The notes beneath the pieces were generated by a model. It saw nothing but the letters and a program-made list of their open reading frames with translations, was not told where the DNA came from and searched no databases. Both the position numbers and the translations under genes were made by a program. A DNA stretch of 64,000 nt, taken from the NCBI GenBank assembly GCA_043740085.1, contig JAYUCY010000112.1:25050-89049 (forward strand), in the 5' to 3' direction. Position 1 is the first letter of the stretch. Every line of letters begins with the position of its first letter. Below are positions 51,265-60,879 of this stretch, piece after piece. This stretch comes from UBA668 sp043740085. GTDB lineage: Bacteria > Actinomycetota > Acidimicrobiia > Acidimicrobiales > Ilumatobacteraceae.

Positions 51265-51975
51265 ATGATCTTGGTGGGGTTGACGGGCGGTATTGGGTCT
51301 GGGAAGTCGACCGTCAGCGCAGCGCTGGCGGCGCGAGGCGCGGTGATCGTGGACGCCGACCAGGTCGTCCGCGATGTACAGCGACCGGGCTCGCCGGTGT
51401 TGGCGAAGCTGGCTGAGCGTTTCGGTGCTGGCGTCATTGCGGCGGACGGTTCGCTGGATCGTGCGGCGCTTGCAGGCATCGCCTTCGCCGACCCCGACGC
51501 GCTGAAGGATCTCAACGGAATTGTGCACCCGGCCGTGGGGGCGGAGATGAACCGTCAGGTGATGGAGAATGTTGCCACCGACAACGTTGTGGTGTTGGAC
51601 ATCCCGTTGCTGACGGAGAACCCGCGCGAGGGTCTGCAGGGCAAGATCGTCGTCGACGTGTCGGTTGCAACACAGGTGGAGCGGCTGGTGAAGTATCGAG
51701 GTTTCGATGAGGCCGACGCCCGCGCCCGCATCGCTCGTCAAGCGACCCGCGAACTCCGACTGGAAACCGCCGACTTCGTCATCGACAACAGCGGCCGCCC
51801 GGATGCGCTCGTCGAGCAGATAGATCGGTTGTGGAACTGGTTGCAATCCCTGCCCCAGTTGCGCGCCGACTTCCAGTTCAGTTCCTCGACCACCTCGATG
51901 GTGCATCGTAATGACGATGGCGCGCCCCTCGCCAGGCCCGCCATTGTGTCGCCCGAACACCCGTTCGCCGGATAG
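51265..51975 (+). CDS. coaE: Dephospho-CoA kinase
   Basis: 236 residues. P-loop GLTGGIGSGKSTVS at residue 5, DADQVVRDVQRPGSP, and VVLDIPLLTENP mark the family; the lid has RIARQATRELRLETADFVIDN. It makes CoA from dephospho-CoA. A tail of about 35 residues after the kinase fold (RADFQFSSSTTSMVHRND onward) is not typical and overlaps the uvrB promoter. Same place between rpsA and uvrB as in M. tuberculosis. Confidence 0.93.
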   Translation: MILVGLTGGIGSGKSTVSAALAARGAVIVDADQVVRDVQRPGSPVLAKLAERFGAGVIAADGSLDRAALAGIAFADPDALKDLNGIVHPAVGAEMNRQVMENVATDNVVVLDIPLLTENPREGLQGKIVVDVSVATQVERLVKYRGFDEADARARIARQATRELRLETADFVIDNSGRPDALVEQIDRLWNWLQSLPQLRADFQFSSSTTSMVHRNDDGAPLARPAIVSPEHPFAG

Positions 51976-51978
51976 GCT
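51973..51978 (+). promoter_or_regulatory. -10 element of uvrB
   Basis: TAGGCT, 7 nt before the GTG at 51986; its TAG is also the coaE stop codon. Confidence 0.5.
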
Positions 51979-51985
51979 GCGCAGC

Positions 51986-54004
51986 GTGCCCGAGTTCAAG
52001 GTCGAGTCTCTGTTCCAGCCCGCTGGCGACCAGCCTCACGCGATCGCCAAACTCACCGAAGGCATTGAGCGCGGCGATCGATTTCAAACACTGCTGGGCA
52101 TTACCGGCTCGGGTAAGAGCGCCACCATCGCCTGGACCATCGAGGCCACGCAGCGTCCCACGTTGATTCTTGCCCCCAACAAATCGTTGGCTGCTCAGCT
52201 GACGCAGGAGATGCGCGAGTTCTTCCCGACCAACCGGGTGGAGTACTTCGTCAGCTACTACGACTACTACCAGCCCGAGGCGTACATGGCCTCGAGCGAC
52301 ACCTACATCGAAAAGGACTCGTCGGTCAACGACGAGATCGACCGGTTGCGCCACTCGGCCACCGCCGCGTTACTCACTCGCCGCGACACCATCGTGGTCG
52401 CATCGGTCAGCTGCATTTACGGCATGGGTGACCCCGCTGAATACCGCGGGCAGTTGCTCGAGCTGCACACGGGCGTCGACTACGACATGCGCAGCATCCT
52501 GCGCCGTCTCGTCGACCTGCAGTTCGACCGCAACGACATCGCTCTTGGTCGCGGCAAGTTCCGCGTGCGCGGCGACACCATCGAGATCCATCCGTCGTAC
52601 GACGAGACGGTGCTGCGTATCGAAATGTTCGGCGACACCGTCGATCGCATCACCACCATCGACCCGCTCACTGGCGAGACACTCAACGACATGAGCCAGG
52701 TGATGATCTTCCCGGCTACTCACTACGTTGCTGGCGAAGAGCGAATGCGTAAAGCGGTCGTGGGTATCGAAGCTGAGCTGCAAGAGCGGCTTGCCTGGTT
52801 CGAAGCCAACGGCAAGTTGCTGGAAGCACAGCGCCTGCGGATGCGCACCCAGTATGACCTGGAGATGATGGCCGAGGTCGGCTACTGCAACGGCATCGAG
52901 AACTACTCCATGCACATCGACGGTCGTGTCACCGGGCAGCCGCCATTCACTCTCATCGACTACTTCCCGAAAGACTTTCTGCTCGTCATCGACGAGAGCC
53001 ATGTGGCCGTGCCACAGCTGCACGGCCAGTACCTGGGCGACCTCAGCCGTAAAGACATTTTGGTCGAACACGGCTTCCGGCTGCCGAGCGCGCGAGACAA
53101 CCGGCCGCTGCGCTTCGAGGAGACGTTCGAGCGCGTCAACCAGTGCGTCTTCGTGTCCGCCACGCCCTCGCCGTACGAGATTTCACACAGCCAGCAGGTG
53201 GTCGAGCAGATCGTGCGCCCCACGGGCCTGGTCGACCCGGAAGTCATCGTCAAGCCCACCAAGGGCCAGATCGACGACCTGATCGAGAACATCAACACCC
53301 GCCTCACCATGGGCGACCGCGTGTTGGTCACCACGCTCACCAAGAAGATGGCCGAAGACCTCACCGATTACCTGCTTGAGCAGGGGCTTCGGGTTCGCTA
53401 CCTGCACAGCAACATCGACACCATTCAGCGCATCGAAATCCTGCGCGCGCTACGCCTCGGTGAGTTCGACGTACTGGTCGGTATCAACCTTCTCCGTGAG
53501 GGTCTCGACCTTCCGGAGGTGTCGCTGGTCAGCATCCTCGATGCCGACAAGGAAGGCTTCCTGCGTAGCGAAACCTCGCTGATCCAGATGATCGGTCGCG
53601 CCGCCCGCAACGTGGATGGCCAGGTGGTGATGTACGCCGACAAGATCACCCCCAGCATGACCAGAGCCATCGACACCACCCGCGAACGACGTGGCCGCCA
53701 GATTGCCTACAACCTCGAGAACGGCATCAACCCGCAGACCATCCGTAAGGCCGTTGGCGACATTCTGTCGCTGCTTCGGCCCGACGACACTGCGCCCGTG
53801 CCGGGCAAGGGAAACCGTCGCAACCGCGAGCGAGACAAGGTGCAGCGCGAGCTGAAGACCATGCCGCAGAAAGAGCTGGCACGCCTCATCCAAACGCTGG
53901 AAGAGGAGATGCATGAGGCAGCCGCCGAGCTGAAGTTCGAGTACGCCGCGCGTCTACGCGACGAGGTCAACGAGCTTCGCCGCGAGCTGCGCGACGCTGG
54001 CTGA
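51986..54004 (+). CDS. uvrB: Excinuclease ABC subunit B
   Basis: 672 residues. Walker A GITGSGKSATIA, the beta-hairpin FVSYYDYYQPEAYMASSDTY, DESHVAVPQLHGQY, motif V GINLLREGLDLPEVSLV, motif VI QMIGRAARN and a C-terminal UVR coiled coil (ELARLIQTLEEEMHEAAAEL) are all present. It receives damage from UvrA and recruits UvrC. GTG 51986 (MPEFKVESLFQPAGDQ) is chosen over an in-frame ATG inside coaE because of the hexamer 7 nt upstream. Confidence 0.97.
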   Translation: MPEFKVESLFQPAGDQPHAIAKLTEGIERGDRFQTLLGITGSGKSATIAWTIEATQRPTLILAPNKSLAAQLTQEMREFFPTNRVEYFVSYYDYYQPEAYMASSDTYIEKDSSVNDEIDRLRHSATAALLTRRDTIVVASVSCIYGMGDPAEYRGQLLELHTGVDYDMRSILRRLVDLQFDRNDIALGRGKFRVRGDTIEIHPSYDETVLRIEMFGDTVDRITTIDPLTGETLNDMSQVMIFPATHYVAGEERMRKAVVGIEAELQERLAWFEANGKLLEAQRLRMRTQYDLEMMAEVGYCNGIENYSMHIDGRVTGQPPFTLIDYFPKDFLLVIDESHVAVPQLHGQYLGDLSRKDILVEHGFRLPSARDNRPLRFEETFERVNQCVFVSATPSPYEISHSQQVVEQIVRPTGLVDPEVIVKPTKGQIDDLIENINTRLTMGDRVLVTTLTKKMAEDLTDYLLEQGLRVRYLHSNIDTIQRIEILRALRLGEFDVLVGINLLREGLDLPEVSLVSILDADKEGFLRSETSLIQMIGRAARNVDGQVVMYADKITPSMTRAIDTTRERRGRQIAYNLENGINPQTIRKAVGDILSLLRPDDTAPVPGKGNRRNRERDKVQRELKTMPQKELARLIQTLEEEMHEAAAELKFEYAARLRDEVNELRRELRDAG

Positions 54005-55627
54005 CTAGAAGGTGCTGACCAGCGGAGCCGAGAGCACGGTGGCGACGGCTTCGGCGGGCTGGGGGAGAGCGAACAGGTAGCCCTGGCCGAGACGGCAGCC
54101 CATGCGCACCAGACGGTCGCACTGCAGTTGCGTCTCGATGCCTTCGGCGATGACGGTCAAACCGGTCTCGGCGGCCAGCGCAATCATCGCTTTGACTACG
54201 ATGCTCTCGCGCTCGCCGTTGACGACCTGGCCGGTGAACCGACGGTCCAGCTTGACGCCGGTGACGGGCAGGCTGGTCAGGGTTTCCAGTGAGGCGAACC
54301 CGGTACCGAAGTCGTCGAGCATCAGGTGCACGCCCATTTCGGCAATGGCGAACAGTTCGTCGCGCACGTCGGCCGGCAGCTCGAAGGTCTGGCGTTCGCT
54401 GAGCTCCAGGGACAGCGCCTCGGGTGGCAGGCCGTATGCGTTCAGTCGGTCGCGAACGGTGTCGAGCAGCGAGTTGACCGGCTTGGTGTCGAACTCGAAA
54501 TTGACGGCCAGCTGCAGGTTGGGGGAGATGGTTCGGAACTCGACCAGCTTCTGCAGGCCGTCCTCCAAGATGCGATCGAACAGTGCACCCAGCAGGCCGG
54601 CTTGCTGGAGCAGTGGGAGAAACTGGTCGGGCTCGCGCACTCCGTCTGGCGATTGCCAACGGGCCAGCGCTTCCAGCGTGACAACGTCACCCGTTCGCAA
54701 ATCAACAATCGGTTGGAAGTACGGCTTGATTGCTCTGCGCTCCATTGCGTCCAAAAGTTCGGCCGCTTGGTTCGCGTCGGCTGAGGCGAACTCCCGAACG
54801 GAGTGCGTCCGAGTGATGTCGCCATCAGCGGCTGCCAACGCACCGTCAATACCGGTCTCCGGTCGGCGGTGGCCAACTCCGACGGCCGCTGACACTTCGG
54901 AGGCAGCGAGGGCCTGACGGGTGTCACGTTCCAGCTCGCCAACCTCGTGGTCGCTGATGCCAACGAGCAAGGCCCCCAGACGATCGCCGGTGATGCGCGC
55001 ACCGAAGTGACGGCCGGCCAGCACCTCGCGCAGCACGGTACCGGCAACCTTCAGTTGCTCGTCGCCGGCAGAGTGCCCGTGCAGTTCGTTGTTGCGCCTC
55101 AGGTCGTCCAGCTCGATCATCATTACCGCAGCCGGCTCGCCAAACTCGCGACAGAACTGCTCATCGCGACGTAGCCGTTGCTCCCAGCCTTGGCGAGTAG
55201 CCAGCCCGGTGAGCGGGTCCGAGAGCCCGTCGTGAATCTCGGCAATGCGGTGCTCGATACACAGCGTTACCTCGGCGGCGGCCAGGGCGCCCAGCAGTGT
55301 TGCGAATACACGAGCCTGTGCCGTGCTCTGCTCGACAGAGATCATCGGCTCGCGCTGGTCGAAGCCAATGAGCTCGCCGAACGGCTGACCATCCGGGAAT
55401 GTGACGGGGGCTGCGATGCGGACGTGTGCGTCCTGACCCAGGGGTTTGGCCAGCATTGTGTTGGCGTGAACCGCGCCGAGCGCGTCGTCGACGGCGAGCG
55501 TGTGGCTGCCGTGTTGGTCAACCCTGCACACCGCCCAGGTGCCCAGACCGGTGGTTGCCGCGAGGTGTTCCAACACGCGCTGTGCCGCACGCCTGAACGT
55601 GATGTCGTGACTCGCGCCGATGCTCAT
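54005..55627 (-). CDS. GAF-GGDEF(degenerate)-EAL protein, probable c-di-GMP phosphodiesterase
   Basis: 540 residues: GAF-like N-terminus (1-125), a GGDEF-type domain (DPLTGLATRQGWEQRL onward) whose active site reads AGDEQ instead of GGDEF, and an EAL domain (about 290-535). EAL residues look intact: TLEALARWQSP, NFEF, LELSERQ, LDDFGTGFASLE, GVKLDRRF and IAEGIETQ. It should break down c-di-GMP; the GGDEF part is at most regulatory. It converges on uvrB with no gap and is divergent from uvrA. Confidence 0.87.
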   Translation of the reverse strand: MSIGASHDITFRRAAQRVLEHLAATTGLGTWAVCRVDQHGSHTLAVDDALGAVHANTMLAKPLGQDAHVRIAAPVTFPDGQPFGELIGFDQREPMISVEQSTAQARVFATLLGALAAAEVTLCIEHRIAEIHDGLSDPLTGLATRQGWEQRLRRDEQFCREFGEPAAVMMIELDDLRRNNELHGHSAGDEQLKVAGTVLREVLAGRHFGARITGDRLGALLVGISDHEVGELERDTRQALAASEVSAAVGVGHRRPETGIDGALAAADGDITRTHSVREFASADANQAAELLDAMERRAIKPYFQPIVDLRTGDVVTLEALARWQSPDGVREPDQFLPLLQQAGLLGALFDRILEDGLQKLVEFRTISPNLQLAVNFEFDTKPVNSLLDTVRDRLNAYGLPPEALSLELSERQTFELPADVRDELFAIAEMGVHLMLDDFGTGFASLETLTSLPVTGVKLDRRFTGQVVNGERESIVVKAMIALAAETGLTVIAEGIETQLQCDRLVRMGCRLGQGYLFALPQPAEAVATVLSAPLVSTF

Positions 55628-55735
55628 GCACGTCTATCGGCGCGCTGAGCTGGCAACTTCAACGAATCTTGACAATCAGTCTGCGGTGGCCGCGACTCGG
55701 CCAGTTGTGGTTGCAGAGAACAGGTGTTCGTTTGG

Positions 55736-55741
55736 TAGCCT
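55736..55741 (+). promoter_or_regulatory. -10 element of uvrA
   Basis: TAGCCT, 6 nt before the ATG at 55748; a possible -35 TTGCAG (55711-55716) is 19 bp away. Confidence 0.5.
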
Positions 55742-55747
55742 CCCGCC

Positions 55748-58621
55748 ATGGCCGCTGCTCCCGAAGCGAAGATTGTCGTGCGCGGCGCGCGCGAGCACAA
55801 CCTGAAAAACGTCAGTATTGAGATCCCTCGCGACCGGCTAGTGGTGTTCACCGGGCTCTCCGGTTCGGGCAAGAGCAGCCTTGCGTTCGACACCATCTAT
55901 GCCGAGGGCCAGCGTCGATACGTCGAGTCGCTCAGTGCCTACGCGCGCCAGTTCTTGGGGCAGATGGACAAGCCCGATGTCGATGTGATCGAAGGCCTCT
56001 CGCCGGCCATCTCCATCGACCAGAAGAGCGCCAGCCGCAACCCACGCTCCACCGTTGGCACCATCACCGAGGTCTACGACTACCTCCGCCTGCTGTTCGC
56101 CCGCATCGGTGTACAGCATTGCGCCAACGATGGCACCCGGCTGCAACGCCAGACGCCGTCGCAAATTGTGGACCGCATTTTGCTGCTGCCCGACGGCACT
56201 CGCTTCCAAGTACTGGCACCGGTGGTGCGCGGCCGCAAGGGCGAGTACAGCACGTTGCTCGACGACCTCGCCGGGCAAGGGTTCGTGCGTGCAAGGGTCG
56301 ATGGCGAAGTGGTCGACATCGCCGAGTTCCTCAAGCGCGACGAGAAGTTGGCGCGCTATGAGGTGCACAAGATCGAGATCATCGTCGACCGTCTGGTGCG
56401 CCGCGATGGCATCGAACGGCGTCTCACCGATTCGCTGGAGACGGCGCTGAAGCTGGCCGACGGGGTCGCCGAGATCGAGCTGTTCGCGGCCAAGGATGCG
56501 GCCGGCGGCGACGCGGTGGAAGGCGAGACGCTCACCTTTAGCCAGCACCTTGCGTGCCCAAAGTGCGGCACCAGTTACGACGAGCCAGCCCCTCGCAACT
56601 TCTCGTTCAACTCGCCGTATGGCGCCTGCGAATCGTGCGATGGCCTGGGCACCACCTTCGAGGTCGACCCCGAACTGCTGATCCCCGACCACGACATGTC
56701 CATCAACGGTGGGGCGATCGCACCCTGGCGTACCAGTAGCACTCAGTACTTCACGCGCATGCTCGAAGCGGTTGCCGAGACCTACGACATCGATATGGAT
56801 GCGCCATACGGCAGCCTCAACGCCAAGCAGCAAAAAGTCATCCTGTACGGCGTTGAGGGCAATCTGAAGGTCAAGTACAAGAACCGCTACGGCCGCACCC
56901 GCGAGTACTCCACCGCCTACGAAGGCGTAGTGCCGTGGCTCAACCGCCGCCGCGCGGGCGCCGAGAGCGATTGGGCACGCGAGCAGTACGAGGGCTACAT
57001 GCGCGAGGTGCCGTGCCCAAAGTGCAAGGGCGCCCGCCTCAAGCCGTCCACGCTGGCGGTCACCATCAACGACAAGAACATCTCCGAGATCTGCGAGATG
57101 GCCATAGGCGATTCGTCCAACTTCCTCGGTGCACTCGAGCTCAGCGAGCGCGACCGCATGATTGCCGAGCGAGTGACGAAAGAGATCAACGCTCGCCTCG
57201 GCTTCCTGCTCGACGTGGGCCTCGACTATCTCTCGCTCTCACGCAACGCCGGCACCCTGGCCGGCGGCGAGGCGCAACGCATTCGCCTCGCCAGCCAAAT
57301 CGGCAGCGGCCTCGTCGGCACGCTGTACGTACTCGACGAGCCGTCGGTGGGCCTGCATCAGCGCGACAACCGTCGTCTCATCGACACCCTGCTGCGCCTA
57401 CGCGACCTGGGCAACACAGTGCTGGTCGTGGAGCACGACGAAGACACCATCATGGAGGCCGACTGGATTGTCGACATCGGGCCCGGTGCCGGCGAGCACG
57501 GCGGGGAAGTGGTGTACAGCGGCCCGGTGAAGGGCATTCTCAAGTCGAAGGCATCCATCACGGGTCAGTACCTCAGCCGCAGGCGCACCATTCCGGTGCC
57601 GCAGGTGCGGCGCAAGCCGGGCGCCGACTGGCTCGAGATCCAGGGCGCAAAAGAGCACAACCTGCGCAACCTCGATGTGAAGATTCCGCTGGGTTGTTTC
57701 GTGGCTGTCACCGGTGTCAGCGGCAGCGGTAAGAGCACACTGGTGCGCGACATTCTGCTGCCGGTGCTGATGCAGAAGATCTACAAGTCGAAGGCCGCGG
57801 CTGGACGCCACAAGAACATCAAAGGCATCGAGAAGCTCGACAAGGTGATTGATATGGATCAGTCGCCCATCGGCCGTACACCGCGCAGCAACCCGGCCAC
57901 GTATACGGGCGTGTTCGATAACATCCGCAAGCTTTTCGCTACCACCGCCGAGTCGAAGGTGCGCGGTTACATGCCCGGTCGTTTCAGCTTTAACGTGGCA
58001 GGCGGTCGCTGCGAGGCGTGCAGCGGCGACGGCACCATCAAGATCGAGATGCACTTCCTGCCCGACGTGTACGTGCCGTGCGAGGTCTGCAAGGGCGCCC
58101 GCTACAACCGCGACACGCTCGATATTCAGTTCAAGGGCAAGAATATCGCCGAGATTCTCGACATGCCGGTAGCCCAGGCCGTCGACTTCTTTGCCAACCA
58201 GCCCGCCATTCACCGCTACATGCGAACGCTCATGGATGTTGGCCTCGGCTACGTCCGACTCGGCCAGTCCGCGCCCACGCTGTCGGGCGGCGAGGCGCAG
58301 CGCGTCAAGCTGGCCACAGAGCTGGCCAAGCGCAATACGGGCCATACCATTTATCTGCTCGACGAGCCCACCACAGGCTTGCACTTCGAAGACGTTCGTC
58401 GTTTGCTCACCGTGCTGTCACGACTGGTCGACCAGGGCAACACGGTGCTGGTCATCGAACACAATCTCGACGTCATCAAGACGGCCGACTGGATTGTCGA
58501 CCTGGGGCCCGAAGGCGGCAGTGGTGGCGGTTTAGTCGTCGCCCAAGGCAGCCCAGAGACTGTGGCGAAGGTGGACGACAGCCACACCGGGCGTTTCCTC
58601 AAACCCCTCCTCGACGGCTGA
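55748..58621 (+). CDS. uvrA: Excinuclease ABC subunit A
   Basis: 957 residues. Two ABC ATPase modules: Walker A GLSGSGKSSLAFDT and GVSGSGKSTLVRDI; signatures LAGGEAQRIRLA and LSGGEAQRVKLA; Walker B LYVLDEPSVGLHQRD and IYLLDEPTTGLHFED. Zinc motifs CPKCGTSY...CESCDG, CPKCKGARLK and GGRCEACSGDG...CEVCKGARYN are intact. It scans DNA for lesions with UvrB. Confidence 0.97.
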   Translation: MAAAPEAKIVVRGAREHNLKNVSIEIPRDRLVVFTGLSGSGKSSLAFDTIYAEGQRRYVESLSAYARQFLGQMDKPDVDVIEGLSPAISIDQKSASRNPRSTVGTITEVYDYLRLLFARIGVQHCANDGTRLQRQTPSQIVDRILLLPDGTRFQVLAPVVRGRKGEYSTLLDDLAGQGFVRARVDGEVVDIAEFLKRDEKLARYEVHKIEIIVDRLVRRDGIERRLTDSLETALKLADGVAEIELFAAKDAAGGDAVEGETLTFSQHLACPKCGTSYDEPAPRNFSFNSPYGACESCDGLGTTFEVDPELLIPDHDMSINGGAIAPWRTSSTQYFTRMLEAVAETYDIDMDAPYGSLNAKQQKVILYGVEGNLKVKYKNRYGRTREYSTAYEGVVPWLNRRRAGAESDWAREQYEGYMREVPCPKCKGARLKPSTLAVTINDKNISEICEMAIGDSSNFLGALELSERDRMIAERVTKEINARLGFLLDVGLDYLSLSRNAGTLAGGEAQRIRLASQIGSGLVGTLYVLDEPSVGLHQRDNRRLIDTLLRLRDLGNTVLVVEHDEDTIMEADWIVDIGPGAGEHGGEVVYSGPVKGILKSKASITGQYLSRRRTIPVPQVRRKPGADWLEIQGAKEHNLRNLDVKIPLGCFVAVTGVSGSGKSTLVRDILLPVLMQKIYKSKAAAGRHKNIKGIEKLDKVIDMDQSPIGRTPRSNPATYTGVFDNIRKLFATTAESKVRGYMPGRFSFNVAGGRCEACSGDGTIKIEMHFLPDVYVPCEVCKGARYNRDTLDIQFKGKNIAEILDMPVAQAVDFFANQPAIHRYMRTLMDVGLGYVRLGQSAPTLSGGEAQRVKLATELAKRNTGHTIYLLDEPTTGLHFEDVRRLLTVLSRLVDQGNTVLVIEHNLDVIKTADWIVDLGPEGGSGGGLVVAQGSPETVAKVDDSHTGRFLKPLLDG

Positions 58622-58631
58622 CCTCGGTTGC

Positions 58632-58637
58632 TACGGT
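58632..58637 (+). promoter_or_regulatory. -10 element of MFS gene
   Basis: TACGGT, 6 nt before the GTG at 58644. Confidence 0.45.
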
Positions 58638-58643
58638 CGCCCT

Positions 58644-59912
58644 GTGACTGACATCCCACTCGTGGTCGACACCATCGCGGACCACTCGGTGCTGCAGCGG
58701 CGCACTCTCGTCACACTGCGTCTTGCGCAGGTTCCGGGGCAGGCGGCCGTCGCCGGTGTGGTGGCTGTTGGAGCGCTGCTCGCCAAGGATTTGCTGCACG
58801 GCAAGGATCGTTTCGCCGGCTCGGGCTCGGCGGCCTTCACACTGGGTGCGGCGTTCCTGGTGGTGCCCCTCTCGGCTTTCATGCGCCGCAACGGTCGTCG
58901 GCCCGGGTTGATGTTTGCGTTTGGCCTGGGCGCTGTCGGCGCCGTGATCGCTGGTATCGGCGGCCAGCTGCGCTCGTTCCCGCTGTTCCTGGTTGGCATG
59001 ATGTGCTTCGGCGGCGCGCAGGCAGCCACATTGCAGGGCCGCTATGTCGCCGTCGACCTCGCACGCGAGCACGATCGAGCGAAGGCAATTGCCAGCGTCG
59101 TGGTGGTCGGCACGTTGGGTGCCATCTTCGGTCCAATCCTGACCCCGTGGGAGAAGCGGGTGGGCATGGCCGTCGGTCTCGACCAGTTCATTGGGCCATT
59201 TTTCTTCGCCGCCCTGTTCCTTCTGGTCGCACTGACGGTGATCGCCCGCCGACTGCGCCCCGATCCACTGGCGGTGAACGGTCAACTCGACCCGCACGCG
59301 GAGCGCGTGCGGCCGATGCAGCAGGTTCGCCTGTCGTCGGCTGTCATTCGCAGTAGCAAGCTGGCCACGCTCGGGCTGGTGGCAATGGTCCTGTCGCAGA
59401 CCGCGATGGTGGCCGTGATGACGATGACGCCGTCGCACATGAAAGATCACGGCCAGGCCGACCTGTCGGCATACGTCATTGCGCTGCACATCGCGGGGAT
59501 GTACGCGTTCGCTCCGTTCGTCGGTCGCTTCGTCGGGTTCGCCGGTCAGGTTCGAGCTGTGATGGTCGGCTCGGTTGTGCTCGCCGCGGGCACCGTCGTC
59601 TCGGTCGTTGCGGGGTATGTACCATCGCTCATCTTCGCCGGCTTGTTCCTGCTGGGCGTTGGTTGGAACATCGGGCTGATTGCTGGTAGCAGCTTGCTCA
59701 CCGGTGCCGTGCCGATCAACACTCGGGTCGAAGTGCAAGGCACCGCCGACCTCACGATGAGCTTCTGCGGCGGCATGGCCGCCTTCGCCTCTGGATTTGT
59801 CAAGCAGGCGTGGGGCTATCACATGCTGGCCAACGCAGCGACGTTGCTGGCCGGCGTGTTGCTCGTGGCGGCCCACACCCACCAACTACGCACCCGCCCC
59901 CGTCTCGCGTAA
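58644..59912 (+). CDS. MFS transporter
   Basis: 422 residues with about 12 hydrophobic helices. MRRNGRRPGLMFAFG after TM2 matches the MFS loop 2-3 motif; the two halves are split by a polar loop around residues 205-245 (RRLRPDPLAVNGQLDPHAER). Late motif LLTGAVPINTRVEVQGTADL resembles drug/metabolite exporters of the family. Substrate unknown. GTG start, 22 bp after uvrA. Confidence 0.85.
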   Translation: MTDIPLVVDTIADHSVLQRRTLVTLRLAQVPGQAAVAGVVAVGALLAKDLLHGKDRFAGSGSAAFTLGAAFLVVPLSAFMRRNGRRPGLMFAFGLGAVGAVIAGIGGQLRSFPLFLVGMMCFGGAQAATLQGRYVAVDLAREHDRAKAIASVVVVGTLGAIFGPILTPWEKRVGMAVGLDQFIGPFFFAALFLLVALTVIARRLRPDPLAVNGQLDPHAERVRPMQQVRLSSAVIRSSKLATLGLVAMVLSQTAMVAVMTMTPSHMKDHGQADLSAYVIALHIAGMYAFAPFVGRFVGFAGQVRAVMVGSVVLAAGTVVSVVAGYVPSLIFAGLFLLGVGWNIGLIAGSSLLTGAVPINTRVEVQGTADLTMSFCGGMAAFASGFVKQAWGYHMLANAATLLAGVLLVAAHTHQLRTRPRLA

Positions 59913-59913
59913 G

Positions 59914-59958
59914 CGTTTGTGCACTTCTGCTCGGTATCCGACCGAAAGTGCACAAACG
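59914..59958. terminator. Bidirectional hairpin between MFS and rhomboid-like genes
   Basis: Perfect 13-bp arms CGTTTGTGCACTT / AAGTGCACAAACG with a 19-nt loop, between convergent genes. Confidence 0.6.
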
Positions 59959-59966
59959 TAGGATGG

Positions 59967-60830
59967 TTAGCGGCCGCGGAGCTTCTTGCTGAGTTCGTTG
60001 AGACGGTTCTTCTCGGTGCGGGACAACGAGTCGATGCCGTGCGCGCTGATCTTGTCGAGCAGCCCGTCAAGTTCCATCTGGTCGATCGCCGAATTTCCCG
60101 CGTCCGCAACCGTCCAGGCGCCTGCCACCACCGTCGAACCGCCCTGTCGCTTCGTGGCGCGGGCAGCCTTCTTCGTCGATGTACTGCCGCCGAACTTGGG
60201 AATGAATTCCAGACTGCTGACCAGCCCGTACTGGCGAGCGGTGACCAGGCCGACCACGATGACGCCCAACTCAAGGAAGAGCGTCTCGAACCGGCGGTCG
60301 CCGAGGTAGCGCAGAATGTCGATGCCGACGTAGACGCCCGCCATCGCCCATGCGGGAATGCCGAAGAAGAACATCGCGCCCGGGTTGTCGAGGGCAAAGA
60401 TGACCAGCAACCCGATGCCGAGGATGCCGAGTCCGAATGCGTACGACACCGCTTCGAACTGCACCAACGACACCACCGCTGCGGGCACAACCGTCATGAG
60501 TGCGATCAGAGCCGTGAACTGCCGGCGACCAATCGAGTCTTCAATTCGGTGGCCGACGAACCAGAAGAAGGCGAGTGTCAGCACCACCCAGATTTCGGTG
60601 GGCGGGTTGACCGTCGGCCACGTGACGAGGCGCCAGACTTCGCCGTCGCGCACCAGCGGCCCGAGGAAGGCCAGCTCGAGCAGCACTGAACGCTTGATCG
60701 CGTACACAAACATCGAAATCACACCGAGACCTACGAGCAGCGCCGTGGTGGTGACATCGATGGCGCCAACCTTGAACCAACCGTCACGAGTGGGGCGTTC
60801 GGGAAGAGAGAATTGGTAGCGGCCGGGCAC
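59967..60830 (-). CDS. Rhomboid-like membrane protein without catalytic Ser
   Basis: 287 residues, about six TM helices. GEVWRLVTWPTVNP and FFWFVGHRIEDSIGRRQF match the rhomboid TM1-TM2 region, but the GxSG active-site segment is replaced (FALDNPGAMFFFGIPAWAM), so protease activity is unlikely. A cytoplasmic C-terminal domain ends ELDGLLDKISAHGIDSLSRT and NRLNELSKKLRGR, a motif common to the tails of rhomboid-like proteins. Possibly a substrate-binding pseudoprotease. GTG start with TAGGGT 6 nt upstream. Confidence 0.8.
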   Translation of the reverse strand: MPGRYQFSLPERPTRDGWFKVGAIDVTTTALLVGLGVISMFVYAIKRSVLLELAFLGPLVRDGEVWRLVTWPTVNPPTEIWVVLTLAFFWFVGHRIEDSIGRRQFTALIALMTVVPAAVVSLVQFEAVSYAFGLGILGIGLLVIFALDNPGAMFFFGIPAWAMAGVYVGIDILRYLGDRRFETLFLELGVIVVGLVTARQYGLVSSLEFIPKFGGSTSTKKAARATKRQGGSTVVAGAWTVADAGNSAIDQMELDGLLDKISAHGIDSLSRTEKNRLNELSKKLRGR

Positions 60831-60836
60831 GACCCA

Positions 60837-60842
60837 ACCCTA
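60837..60842 (-). promoter_or_regulatory. -10 element of rhomboid-like gene
   Basis: TAGGGT, 6 nt before the GTG at 60830. Confidence 0.5.
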
Positions 60843-60866
60843 TCCGCGACACCCTCTTGCTCCCCG

Positions 60867-60872
60867 TAGAGT
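60867..60872 (+). promoter_or_regulatory. -10 element of uvrC
   Basis: TAGAGT, 7 nt before the ATG at 60880. Confidence 0.5.
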
Positions 60873-60879
60873 CGACGCG

